The notes beneath the pieces are model-generated. The model made no database searches, was not told the DNA's origin, and was given only the letters and a program-made list of their open reading frames with translations. The position numbers were made by a program, and so were the translations under genes. Of a stretch of 64,000 bases of DNA, positions 23,352 through 34,499 are shown in pieces; positions within the stretch are counted from its first letter, which is position 1, and every line of letters begins with the position of its first letter. The stretch covers positions 85,749 through 149,748 of the forward strand of contig JALJCO010010144.1 in the NCBI GenBank assembly GCA_023101725.1. Direction: 5' to 3'. This stretch comes from Atherinomorus stipes. Lineage: Eukaryota > Chordata > Actinopteri > Atheriniformes > Atherinidae.

Positions 23352-24511
23352 AATTGGGACGTGGTAAACATCGCCCTGGAACTACTTTTCACAGACGTGT
23401 TGATACACAATGGTAAACATCGCCCTGGAACTACTTTTCACAGACGTGTTGATACACAATGGTAAACATCGCCCTGGAACTACTTTTCACAGATGTGTTA
23501 CTACACAATGGTAAACATCACCCTGGAACTACTTTTCACACACGTGTTGCTACACGATGGTAAACATCACCCTGGAACTACTTTTCACAGACGTATTGCT
23601 ACACAATGGTAAACGTCACCCTGGAACTACTTTTCACAGACGTGTTGCTACACAATGGTAAACGTCACCCTGGAACTACTTTTCACAGACGTGTTACTAC
23701 ACAATGGTAAACATCACCCTGGAACTACTTTTCACAGACGTGTTGCTACACAACAGTAAACATCACCCTGGAACTACTTCTCACAGACGTGTTGCTACAC
23801 AATGGTAAACGTCACCCTGGAACTACTTTTCACAGACGTGTTACTACACAATGGTAAACGTCACCCTGGAACTACTTTTCACAGACGTGTTGCTACACAA
23901 CAGTAAACATCGCCCTGGAACTACTTCTCACAGACGTGTTGCTACACAATGGTAAACGTCACCATGGAACTACTTTTCACAGACGTGTTACTACACAACA
24001 GTAAACATCACCCTGGAACTACTTTTCACAGACCAGACTACACAATGGTAAACGTCACCTGGACTCCAGCGTTTTACTACACAATTTCACCCTGGAACTA
24101 CTTTTCACAGACGTGTTGCTACACAACGGTAAACATCACCCTGGAACTACTTTTCACAGACCTGTTGCTACACAATGGTAAACGTCACCCTGGAACTACT
24201 TTTCACAAACGTGTTGCTACACAACGGTAAACATCACCCTGGAACTACTTCTCACAGACGTGTTCCTACACAATGGTAAACATCACCCTGGAACTACTTT
24301 TCACAGACGTGTTGCTACACAACGGTAAACATCACCCTGGAACTACTTCTCACAGACGTGTTCCTACACAATGGTAAACATCACCCTGGAACTACCTTTC
24401 ACAGACCTGTTGCTACACAATGGTATACATCGCCCTGGAACTACTTTTCACAGACCAGTTGCTACACAATGGTAAACGTCACCCTGGAACTACTTTTCAC
24501 AGACGTGTTAC
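23352..24511 (+). repeat. 49-bp minisatellite, ~23 copies
   Basis: The unit (ccctggaactacttttcaca, gacgtgttgctacacaatgg, taaacatca) repeats with a 49-bp period: the CGCCCTGG block recurs at 23372, 23421 and 23470. Variation is mostly single substitutions (acatc/acgtc, atggt/acggt, gttg/gtta). A few units are shortened, notably near 24035-24090. A stray unit lies at 19966. The array abuts the left end of the foldback element at 24515. Confidence 0.95.
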
Positions 24512-24514
24512 ATA

Positions 24515-25975
24515 GCATGATTCAGGGGGACTCAACTGATGAAAGGGATACAACACCCGCAGAATGATGGTCCTTCATTTTCTACTCTCCCTCATGCTGA
24601 GCAAGACTCTGACTTCATTATCCACCAACTTTCATATAATGGGATGACAGGCGTTAGAAAGAAACAGGTCCATAAAAGTCCACAAACATTTGGCAGTATT
24701 CCTCCATACTGCAATGTAATCCAAGTGTCCTGAGTGGGTAGTGTCCAGAATTTACTGGAAGTGACATAACTTAGAGTATTTTTATAGCTTAAAGAGTATC
24801 CATGTTTCTGCCGTCAAGCGCGCCCCTGCGAGTTCACGACACTACGGAAGCCATGGCAGATTGCGCAGACGAGATCGCTCTTTCTTTCTTTCTAAATCAT
24901 TATCCAACCCCTCTTGTGTTTGACTGCAGCTCGGTCGCTCAATGTAAACAGCGAATTTCTTCTTCTATGCTTGCATTAATGGCAGAGTAGGCCCTATACG
25001 CTGCGGCTTCCATAGTGTCATGAACGTGCATCGGGGAAGTGAAATGTTCTACTGTTTAAGCTCTAAAAATGTACTAAATGATGCTGTTTCCAGTAAATTC
25101 TGGACGCTACCCACTCAGGACACTTGGATTACATTGGACGAGCAGTATGGAGGAATACTGACAAGTTTCTGTGGACTTTTAATGACCTTTTAGTTTCAAG
25201 TGCTGGTCACCTCCATTGAAAGTTATAAAAGTTGGCGAAGTTTTTCTTATTCCTCGTCAAAATATCTAATCACACTTAAAATGAGACAAATTCACCTTAA
25301 GAGAAACATTTTAGTGAGATATAGGAACTTGTTTTAAGACAAATGCATCTTATTTCACAAAAATCTTCTAAGAAAATTTCACTTGCTCCATTGGCAGATT
25401 TTTTTTTTTTTTTTTTTACTGAAGTGGCCAATATTTATTTGCTTGTTCAGTTCAGCACTCAAGTGTGTGAGTGTCACAAATCCTTTGTGTCCCACACAAA
25501 TAACTTCACAAAATTTCACTATGTGAACAAACTTAACGGGGGTAGTGTGGTGTCAGCCCAATGAGGGCCGGGTGAGTAGGTGCTAATGTGAAAGGGGCAT
25601 TAGAAACTGGTTGGGGCAGTTCTGGGTGGCACCTTCATGGATGAATTTGCATAAGAAAGGACCAGTTAATTAGGAGTGACAGACCTCCAGGGGACTACAG
25701 CAAAACACCAATGGCAGAAAATGGCAGGTCTAGTGTAATATTTTTATCTTATTTTATTTATATTAGTTTAAAAAGATTTTGACATTCAAAGATAAGCAAA
25801 GCATGGCGCACCATGTTAATGGCACAAAAAAAATTGACAAATTAAAAAAAACATAATTTTTGCAGGGGTGGCCAGCTGTTTGTTCAGGGGGGCACTGGCC
25901 ACCCCTTGGGGGCGTCCTTGCTGAGCATGAGGGTGAGCAGACAATGAAGGCACGTTCTTCTGTGGGTGTTTTATC
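24515..25975. mobile_element. Foldback MITE copy R1, interrupted
   Basis: The left arm (gaaagggatacaacacccgc, gaatgatggtccttcatttt, then tccaagtgtcctgagtgggt) is mirrored on the right by gacgctacccactcaggaca and, near 25922-25970, by gctgagcatgagggtgagca and ttctgtgggtgttttatcc. The right arm is interrupted by another repeat (about 25230-25915). Related copies lie at 32679 and 53822. The element is non-coding. The centre (24810-25040) contains catggcagattgcgcagacg, shared with copy R2. Confidence 0.8.
25522..25913 (-). repeat. Dispersed repeat, copy B of an inverted pair
   Basis: This is the inverted counterpart of 21611-21994. It lies inside the right arm of foldback copy R1, so it inserted after R1. 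The upstream segment 25230-25520 (acttgttttaagacaaatgc and a 19-base T run near 25400) is another fish-repeat type, possibly part of the same insertion. Confidence 0.75.
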
Positions 25976-26011
25976 CTTTTAATCTGTGTCTGCAAAGGCA
26001 TGTCAGGACTA

Positions 26012-26630
26012 AGGATGCGTTCACACTCTGGCAGTTTGGTCCGCATCAAACCAATTCCACGGATAGCCCGCTTCGTTTGGTGCAGTCTGAACACCAACCG
26101 TACTCTAGTGCACACCAAAGAAACAGACTGGTCCACCTGAAAGCCGGGGGTCTCGGTTCATTTGCAAATGGACTATCAGACCATACAGCGCCTAATGGAA
26201 GTGATATTTGTTGATGGCAATCAAACAGAAGAAGAAGAAGTAGGAGGAAGTGGGGTGGATTATCGTTTGGGTCGGAGGGAAAACAAAGCAAACAGCGCAT
26301 TTTTGAAGAAACCAAGGTCAAAACAACGATGATAAACAACTGGAAAATGTGTCGACAGAGATGGAGTAGGCAAATAATAAGAAGTAGAAAGATTTCCATT
26401 TTAATCACGGAGTCCGTTTTCCTCATTCCTCCTGCTTTCTCACCATCATCAGTGGTTTTATTGGGGAGCGTCGCCTAGTTGTTTAACTACGGTGGTTTAA
26501 CCAGGCGGTTTGGTCCACTTCAGTTACTGCAGTTTAAACGATAACCGAAGCAAAGAAAGGTCTGAAATTTTTCCGAAATCCCTGCCTAATCGGACTGAGG
26601 TCCCGGACTATTCTGGTGTGAATGCACCCG
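26012..26630. mobile_element. MITE with GCGTTCACAC ends
   Basis: The left end aggatgcgttcacactctgg is mirrored by the right end ttctggtgtgaatgcaccc. Internal motifs about 'tttggtccacttcagttac' are characteristic of a common vertebrate MITE group. There is no coding capacity (open frames up to 126 codons are shadows) and the target duplication is unclear. Confidence 0.65.
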
Positions 26631-26639
26631 AACTGATCA

Positions 26640-29300
26640 GCTAAGCAAATGTGCTATAAAGAAAATGACAGATTTATAACACCAACTAGCCTCTTACTGG
26701 TTAAACAAATGCTGATAATAGTTAATATTTGCCCGTAAGTGAAGATTATGACCATGAAGTCATTTTGGAGCTGCATCCTTTGCAGACAATTCAAGGTACA
26801 TTGTTTATTTCTCAAATGACCAGACCTTGTTTCATATCAAACCTAAGCTGCTTTAATTCCTTAATTAGAACTCTGTCTGTGTCATTGTTCTGCATTTCCC
26901 TCTGCTCCATTTTAAATTAGCAACAGTTAGCCAAATTTACCCATGCAGAGCTGGTAAGCTGCAAACTTGATACATAAAGCTTGCATCGTGACCAACAACA
27001 CCATGTTGCTTCTGAGTGTGACTGAGCTTTCTGCATGGAGATTTTTTTCTTCTGAAGCAGAGCAGAAGCGAAGAGGCAATGAAGCAGACAGACAGCCCTG
27101 CATGCAGCAGGCAGCAAGCAGCGAAGACGTCCAGCAAAATGGAGGAAGTCAAACAGACAGAGGCACCTTGCACCAATGATAGGAGAGCCAGAGAGGCTGG
27201 CAGAGGGGAAGATTGTCCAAATAACACGGAGGTTGGACAAACAGCTGGTCAGAGACGGGGGGACATGTGGAGACTGGAGGATGTGAGGACATCCAGGCAG
27301 GCAGGCAGGCGGGAATCTGCAGCGAGGAGAAGCTAAAAGCCATTCCCCCCTCTCTGTTTAGCATTTAGGGCCCTTCAAGAGCAGAGAGAGAGGCTTTGCT
27401 TCCCACTATGAAAAGAGATGGAGAGGAGTGGAGCATTTTCCAGCAGCAGCAGCAGTCAGATGGTATCTGGGTTTGTTCATTACGACACGATGCAGAATTA
27501 TCATCCAGAACATCTGAATTTACCCTTTTCTTTTTTTATTATCGCCCCTCCAATCATTTCAGGGAGCCTGCATCTCCCCGTGTATCAACCTGCCCATCTT
27601 CATCCTTTGTTGCCTTTGTTTCCTTAAACCTTTTTCATTTGTTTAATTTCTCTTTTGCTCTTTTCAATTTGAGCTGCTTTTAATACAGGCTAGCAACATT
27701 CTTTAACCCCTTTGAACTCTGTTAGATTCCCCCGCTCTCTCCTATCAGTGTCTCAGGAACAGTAGTGTGTAACTCTGTAGGGTATATGTGATGGATAGTT
27801 TACCCTTTAGATGATCATTTCTATCCCATCCAGGAGGTTTACAATCCAGCACGAATTGTGGTGTTTATTCAGAGACTCTATCTGGTAAATCCACAATGAT
27901 CCATGATAACACCATTATTTATCCCATCTTCATCATAAAACATCACTATCACTACTATGTTGCTAAGAGACCTCTATTTAGACCTGGACATGATGATGAA
28001 GACACTTCCTGTCCAACTTTCCACCAATCAGAGAGCTTAAATTGACAGTAATGTCCAATCAGGAGCAGCCAACAAGTGAGCAGAAAGTTCTATGTGTGTC
28101 TGAAAAGAAGACCAATAATGGTCCTCTATGGCTGGAATAAAGAAAGAAGAGCTTTCTGATGCAGCTGAGGTGGAGTTGGTTTGTGAGGATAGAAGATAAA
28201 TAGTAGCAGAAATAACTGGAAATGAGGAAAAGTGGAAATAGATAAAAGGGTTGCGTGTTTTTACGTTTCTCTCCTGCTTTCCACCATCTCAGCCTGAGGA
28301 ACACAGTTCAACAGTCAGTAACATGTCAGAAGTCTCCGACCAATGGTCTAGAATCACAACAGACATGTATATTAAAATCCCCCACAATTATAAAATGCTC
28401 AAAGTTAAGAGCAATGATACAGTTGCTAGTGTAAAGCGGTTGAAAAGGTTTTTAAAAAATTACACTGTAAAAAGGGAAGTAAAAATTATATTAACATTCT
28501 GTCAAATGCACATAGAAATATACTGAGATGCGATGTATCTAGTTAAAATACAGTGACTTTCCATAATAGAAATAAAGTTTATAACTTTACTTTTACATGG
28601 GATCTTTGTTTCATTTTGGTATTTTGATGTAATTAAAGATATTAAAATGTGTGTAATAACAATTAAATTGCCTATATTTATGGTTAAAAAATAGCTGGAA
28701 TACAGAAAAGCAGGCTTGAAATGATATCACTTTATAGCCATTAATATTTGTTCTGCTTTATGTAATTTTGCAATTCTTGTATCTAATCAGAAGTTAGTGC
28801 AAGAGTTACATTACATTTTCATTTGACTACTGATGTACATCATGGGTTATTCTCTTTTGCAAGCAGAAGCTAGTGGCATTGCCATGATCTCATCTTTGCA
28901 CAGTCCTAGGCTCATTTAGGCCAGCATTTGAGAGAAATTGCAGTCCTGTTGGGCTAACAGTTTAAAACTTGAATTTAACATATGAAGTATTGGATAAAAA
29001 ATATGTTTAATGTGTTTTAACATTGTTATTTTGTGAAATGAAATGAAATCTTCTTTAGAAAGATGGTAATTGTATGTCTTTTTGTAACCGTTACATGTTT
29101 TTTTCATGTTACATTACGTGAGATGTGTGAATTCAGTTTATTTCTGTATTTATTTAAAAAATGAAACAAAACTGTAAAATAACAGAAAAATTGGTTATAT
29201 TACAGTTCTTTTTTTAAACAATATACCTTACTAAAGTTTAGTTAATAATATATTCTGGTTCTGGTTCTGGTTGGTCTCTATGGTGCTATATCTATTGATA
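26640..29300. other. Low-repeat region, no gene recognised
   Basis: The region contains several 60-107-codon frames, mostly overlapping on opposite strands around 26917-27364, without domains. A short CAG run lies at 27441-27456. It may be host intron or intergenic DNA. Confidence 0.4.
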
Positions 29301-29660
29301 CATTCATTTTACATCATTTTAGACACATAGGGCACCTTTCCCATGAACAGTCGACCAGCACACCTGTCCACAGGTGCAGACGTCTTTTTGAACATTAAAG
29401 CAACATTAATTGGAGTGATTTTCTAAAAGTGTTGCTCCACAAAATTTTAGCCTCAGAGCCCCATCATGCTTGTTTACCTATTTCATTTTTTGTGCGTTTG
29501 TTTTTAATATTGTTGTTGAACCACAATTCAAAATCAATGTCATGATTTTCATACAATTTTTTCATTTATTATTACTTTTGTCAATTTTAGCTTATTTCAT
29601 TGACAGCTGATTCTTTTCCTTCTTTAATTGGAGTGTTTGAATAATTTTGTGGACATTAAC
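29300..29660. repeat. Third copy of the decayed mariner-like MITE
   Basis: It shares ccatgaacag, caggtgcagacgtct, tcatgattttcat, acttttgtcaattttagctt and ttctttaattgga with 12085-13135. It is non-coding. Confidence 0.5.
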
Positions 29661-29689
29661 CTGCCTGCAGGCATTTTCGGTTCTGGTTG

Positions 29690-29715
29690 GGGATTTTTTT
29701 TTTTTTTTTTTTAGC
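29690..29715 (+). repeat. T homopolymer
   Basis: A run of about 20 T bases near 29693-29712. The minus-strand lysine-rich frame across it is meaningless. Confidence 0.9.
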
Positions 29716-29929
29716 TAAACATTCTATCTTGAGAAAACATCTAACCACAAACAGATCACAGCTAACTGAATAACCCCCACAAAACTGGGTGCCCCGTGTG
29801 AGGTTCAAACATGGCAGACTGAATGATACAAAAAAGGCAAATTTTATGTGCTGCAGCTGAACAGTTTGATCAGGTCTTTTCTTGTTTGATGCAGTCATGC
29901 TTCTTGGTTAAAATTTATGGTGAAAGACT

Positions 29930-31260
29930 GCATGATGTATCTTTTTGCTCCTCTGTAAGGCTCCATATGACTGTACAGTAAGCCGCATCCCCTATGCAGC
30001 ACTTCTCTCTGCTATACCATCTCTGTCTGTAATTACACACCTCTGATTAAGTGCCTGAGTGAATAATATAACCAGCCCTGTCAGACCCCCCCCTCCCCCC
30101 TACAGTTTGGTAAGCTGGGGTCTCCCCCCGCCGCGTATCCTGCAGGTGATGGGGAAACCTGCCATCAAAATGCTCGGACACCCTCGATGCCAAACGGGCT
30201 ATAAATAGTGCTGAGGTGATAAATAATAAAACCTCTCCCCATATGCCAGGCGTCCCTCCACTCTCCTCCTGCTTTCAGCCTGTGCCACTAATTGTATGAC
30301 TTAATTTGCATGGGTACACGTTGTGATATGAGTACTCAGGCCCTAAAACATGCACCTTTATTATTTTTATTTTTAAAAAGAAGAGGCATTTTCAGCTCAG
30401 TTGAAGTGGGGAAAAGACTTGAAACATCATTGTTGAATTTTTTAGAGTCAAAAAGAAAAAGAAAACACTAAATGAATGTAACTGTTACAATTCTGTGTGG
30501 ATTAAATTTAAAATAAATATTTTAATAACATTTCTGCATTAGTGGTTGTGCTCATGTTTGGATTTTAAATGTTCCGGATGATCATTTAATCCAGCTACAC
30601 ATTTATGGAGGATTTTCCTCCAGCATTATTTTTTAAAAGACATGTGTCATGTAATAATTATATTGTAAAGAATGAAATAAAATCATGCTAAATTAAAATG
30701 AGAGAAGGCAGTACCGTCCTGTGCAGAATGACACGACGCTCCCTTTCCTGTTTTTCCTGGCTGTCTGGTCACGATTCAAAGCTTTCACAGCAGGAGCTTT
30801 ATGTTGATACTGCTGCAGTTAAAGTCCGCATGGGAACCCCCCCACACCCTCATGCAAATCCCCACCACCACCTCCATCTCCTCCCTTCCTTTCCATCTCT
30901 TCATCCCCCGCTGCTCCTCTCCACTCTCCTCCTCTCCCTCGCTTCCTCGCTCTCTCTCCTCCACCCACGCACGGCTCTCCACGACCGCGAGGCTAAAAAT
31001 AGCACCAGGAATCCCCGCATCAATTCAGAGGAGAAGGGGGGGAACGTCAGCTCACACAAGGTCATAAACCCCCCCAAATGCTTGCATTTCTTTTCTCGAT
31101 GTGTCTCAGCTCAGTTAGCGTTTCTCCCAAACCGTGACAGATTTCATTTCATCGCCCTGAATTGATTAAAGTCCAAATTGTATCGATCCCCTGCAAAATC
31201 ACATTAAACGCCCCTCCTAGAATTAATTTCAGGAATCGTCAGAGGGGGGGAAAATCATTT
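29930..31260. other. Low-repeat, GC-richer region, possible regulatory sequence
   Basis: This is the most unique-looking sequence in the window. A CT-rich tract lies at about 30860-30965. Two A/T-core sites match the CTAWWWWTAG form used by MEF2 (or, for the first, a TATA box): CTATAAATAG at 30199-30208 and CTAAAAATAG at 30993-31002. A 155-codon plus-strand frame (30698-31165) follows the CT tract, is Ser/Pro/Leu/His-rich, and is probably not coding. Confidence 0.35.
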
Positions 31261-31502
31261 CAGATTAGTGGTGAAAATAAGAAATTATTAAAAATAAAAT
31301 ATAATAAATAGAAATGCAAAAAAAGAAACACTTTTCACAGCATGTCAGCGCACAAACAGTTGGAAGAGATGGAGAGAAAAAACCCACAAGAGGAAAGAAG
31401 AGGGAGCAGCCAATAGCTGGAACAATAAACTGATCATGTGCTTGCAAAATTTCAGAGCGAGTATTCTCTGTTATTTCATGCTGCAAGCGACAGGAGACTG
31501 CA

Positions 31503-31626
31503 ATGACTGGGAGAACCCCTTTTATTAGCCGGAGACTATTGATTTTGATCCTCTTGCTGTCATTTACAATCATCCTGATGTGTCTTCTGCAGGCAGAGAG
31601 CCTGAGCAGCCTCCATCAGATAAAAG
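31503..31626 (+). CDS. Candidate first coding exon, signal-anchor protein
   Basis: An ATG with a purine at -3 opens 41 codons. The protein starts MTGRTPFISRRLLILILLL and continues through SFTIILMCLLQAESLSSLHQ. A basic stretch (RR) is followed by about 17 hydrophobic residues, then a polar tail. That is the pattern of a signal peptide or type II signal anchor, as in Golgi transferases. The frame runs into AAG followed by GTATGT, a good splice donor, leaving phase 1. I do not recognise the gene, and no following exon was found in the window. It lies in the least repetitive region. It could still be a chance frame. Confidence 0.42.
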
Positions 31627-32678
31627 GTATGTCCTTTCCACTTCATTCTCCTCTTTTCTGTCAGTGGGAGTTCACAAAGAGGGGCTTGAGCAGATGAAAT
31701 TCCAGATGCAGGGTCTCATATCTGCAGCTAATAGCACGCCTCTGTGATGAATTCTTCTTATCTGACATACAGCTGCTTAGAGAGCTGATCTGTATGAGTG
31801 GTGTGGAGGGGGGATCCCCTGCGTGAAATTAGTCTGATAATGCAAAGCTGGCAGTCTGTAGATTCCCCGTCCTCATGCAGATGACAGGAGGAGCTCGGGG
31901 GGTGGGGTGGGGGGTGTATCCCGCCTGAAACAGTTTCTAAATCAGGCTTCATGAGATGTGTCTTTCATGGAGAAGTGTGCAGCCCATCTTTGAGGGCTGT
32001 GTGACGGTGGGGGTCAGTTGGTCAGCTCTTTTGTGCTTGTTGCAGCTCTGATGATGAGACAGGCACCAAGTCTTTGAACCTTTGCATTAGTGATGAGCTT
32101 TCTCCTCTCTCACTCTCATCACCATATTTTACAACTGGCCAAACTGAGCTTCTCTTGTCAGACGCCGTCCCCTCCGCCCCCTCCGCCCCCACAGCCGTGC
32201 GTCACCGTGCTCATGTGTTCACAAGCAGGGCACAGATACGCCTTGTGGTGATTGTTTTGAACGCGCACGCAGCCGTCTAAGAATGAAGTCATGTACATTT
32301 TTCACCTATATGCCGACACACGCTGCATCGTAAACGGACCTTGCCCTTCCTCTTTCCTCTTCGTTCTCTCCACTTTTCCTCGTCATGAACTGCTCCGTTT
32401 AATGCAGCGACAGGACTCGGCTCTGTGAAAGGAGCTTGATGGTCCAGTGCTCCTTCAAGGCCGTGACAGAGGAAATACAGCAGGTGTTTGTTGTTGCCAG
32501 CCAAGAAGACGTCATGTAGGACCAGTATTAGACAAAACCCCCACACAGGTCCCGTCCCCGCTGTGTTAACACCGCCACACCTTGGGCAGAGTACAATGGA
32601 GTTATATGTGTGCTGTTTTAAAGCAAACAGGGTCTTAATTAGAGATTGTGAAAGATGATAGCGGAGCCGAATCAAAGC
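31627..32678. other. No feature recognised
   Basis: If the exon above is real this is the start of its first intron. Frames of 60-128 codons have no domain. Confidence 0.4.
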
Positions 32679-32934
32679 TTAAAGGGATAGTACACCCACA
32701 GAATGATGTGCCTTTATCTTTTACTCACCCTCACGCTGAGCAAGACTCTGGAGCACTTTTTTAATATCTCAAATGCAGCCGGAGATCCGGGGGTTTTCGT
32801 TTTCCCCCAATTTTTAACTGGAGTTCACTGGCACTTGAAACAAAAAGGTCCATAAAAGTCCACAAAAACTTGTCAATATTCCTCCATACTGCTCGTCCAA
32901 TGTAATCCAAGTGTCCTGAGTGGGTAGCGTCCAT

Positions 32935-33177
32935 GCTGCCCTACAAAGGCAAAGAGCAGTAACTAAGCTAACACTGAAACTGAGAAAAAAAGGCTTCAAA
33001 GTTTAACACTGGCCATTCAAATATGTTGTAGATACATCGTTGACATAGTGATTTCTCTGAATTGGGGAAAAGTGGAAGCAAGTGACTATTACAAGATAAA
33101 TAAGGTGTTAAAGAGAACATTTTGAACTTCATTTTTACCAAATATGTACTTACTGCTCTCTAGCTTTGTAGGGCAGC
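32935..33177. mobile_element. Small MITE with TGCTGCCCTACAAAG ends
   Basis: The left end TGCTGCCCTACAAAGGCAAA is mirrored by the right end CTTTGTAGGGCAGCA, with further pairing of agagcagtaa and ttactgctct. It interrupts the shared sequence between 'gcgtcca' and 'aatttact' of the foldback element, as comparison with copy R3 (56950-56970) shows. About 240 bp, non-coding. Confidence 0.85.
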
Positions 33178-33225
33178 ATAATTTACTTGAAATGACATCA
33201 TTTAGTAAATTTTTATAGCCTAAAC

Positions 33226-34261
33226 CAGGGGTCGGGAACCCGCGGGTCCCGGAGTTGAATGCGGTTCTTTAGTCCCTTTGTTGGGCTCATAATTTTAAAA
33301 AAAAAATAATAAATAATTTTCTTAAAAAGTATATTATTTTGGTTGGTTTATTTTAAAAATTGATTTTAAAAGGACAAAGAAAAATGTCCTTGGGAGAAAA
33401 TAAAGTTTTTTATCATATTATAAATTAGAAGATATTATAATTCCTCCTGAGGGATTAATGTAAAGTGTCAAATTTTTCCCAAGTTTTCTATTATTAAAAA
33501 AAAAGCAGTGAAAAAAAAAAAAAAAAAAATAAAAAAAAAAAAAAAAAATATATTTTTTTACTATACAAAAAGCGCTAGTTGAAGTAAAACAAGCAGGTAA
33601 CTGAAGTGAAGCGAAGAGTAAAAGTCCAGCATGCTACGATGCGTCCCCCAAAAAACTAACAAAAAAAAAAAAGAAAAAAACTTCACTCTAAATTCACGGA
33701 GTTATAGTGTGGAATAAAATAATACAAATAATAAAAAAACAAGAAATAAAAAAAAAAAACAAAAAAAAAATAAAAAAAAAAAAAAAAAAAATAGAGGTGG
33801 AGGAAGATCAGAGAGCGAAAACTCCCCCTTGGGGACCATCCCAAGACTGACAGAGAGGATTATTGCTGGAGCTGTAGTTGAATTGAAAAATAAAAAAAAC
33901 AAAAAAAATTATCTCACTCCCCACTCGCACTGTAAGCTTAATAATGTCAAGAAGGTAGAAGAGAAAAGAGAAAGAAGAAGTTATGACGAGCAAGTTAGCA
34001 AAGGGGTGATATTCATTTATTACTTTTTGGATATTTTTAATACTGGAAATATTATTATTAATTATTTCTAGGATCGAAAGAAGTAAAAGAGAGGTGGTGC
34101 TGCTGGGAATTATGAGTTTTTTTCTTCTCTTAAAAACACAAATAAAAAATAAAAAAAATAATGACCTAATCTTTTTTTTTTTTTTTTTTTAATATGATCG
34201 ATTTATGAAAAAAATTATTAATATAATAATTAAGAGGGCTAACTTGTATTTTGTTGCTCCC
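33226..34261. mobile_element. hAT-type insertion with perfect 8-bp TSD
   Basis: The left end is CAGGGGTCGGGAACCCGCGG, typical of a widespread hAT group. The 8-bp sequence gcctaaac is present on both sides (33218-33225 and 34262-34269), and copy R3 contains it only once (about 56996-57003). The right end (tgttgctccc) does not mirror the left well, so it is truncated, diverged or misassembled. The interior is extremely A-rich. No transposase was recognised. Confidence 0.75.
33290..34200 (+). repeat. A-rich low-complexity sequence
   Basis: Long A and T runs interleave with short normal blocks, such as one near 33800-33860 (gatcagagagcgaaaactcc). Frames rich in Phe or Lys on either strand are composition artefacts. 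Homopolymer lengths here are suspect. Confidence 0.7.
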
Positions 34262-34499
34262 GCCTAAACAGTAGAACATCGTACTTCCCCGATGCACCTT
34301 CATGTGAATTCACGACACTACAGAAGCCGTGGTGTTTAGCTCCTACTCTGCCGACAATGCAAGTGTTTGCATTGTGCTAAAAGCGACCGAGCTGCTGACA
34401 AACACAAGAGGGGCCACTGATGTAAAACAAAGAAAGAAAGAACGCGCGATCTCGTCTGGTTTGGTCTGCCGCGGCTTACGTAGTGTCTTGAACTAGTCA

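Noticed and set aside
23352..24511. A CRISPR-like or regulatory array of 49-bp repeats
   Set aside because: It is a simple tandem minisatellite without spacers.
21611..25913. A single 4.3-kb transposon with 390-bp terminal inverted repeats
   Set aside because: The right copy lies inside another element (foldback R1), so two independent insertions explain the arrangement better.
30698..31165. 155-codon Ser/Pro/His/Leu-rich protein
   Set aside because: Runs through a CT-rich tract, overlaps another open frame, and shows no domain or splice signals.
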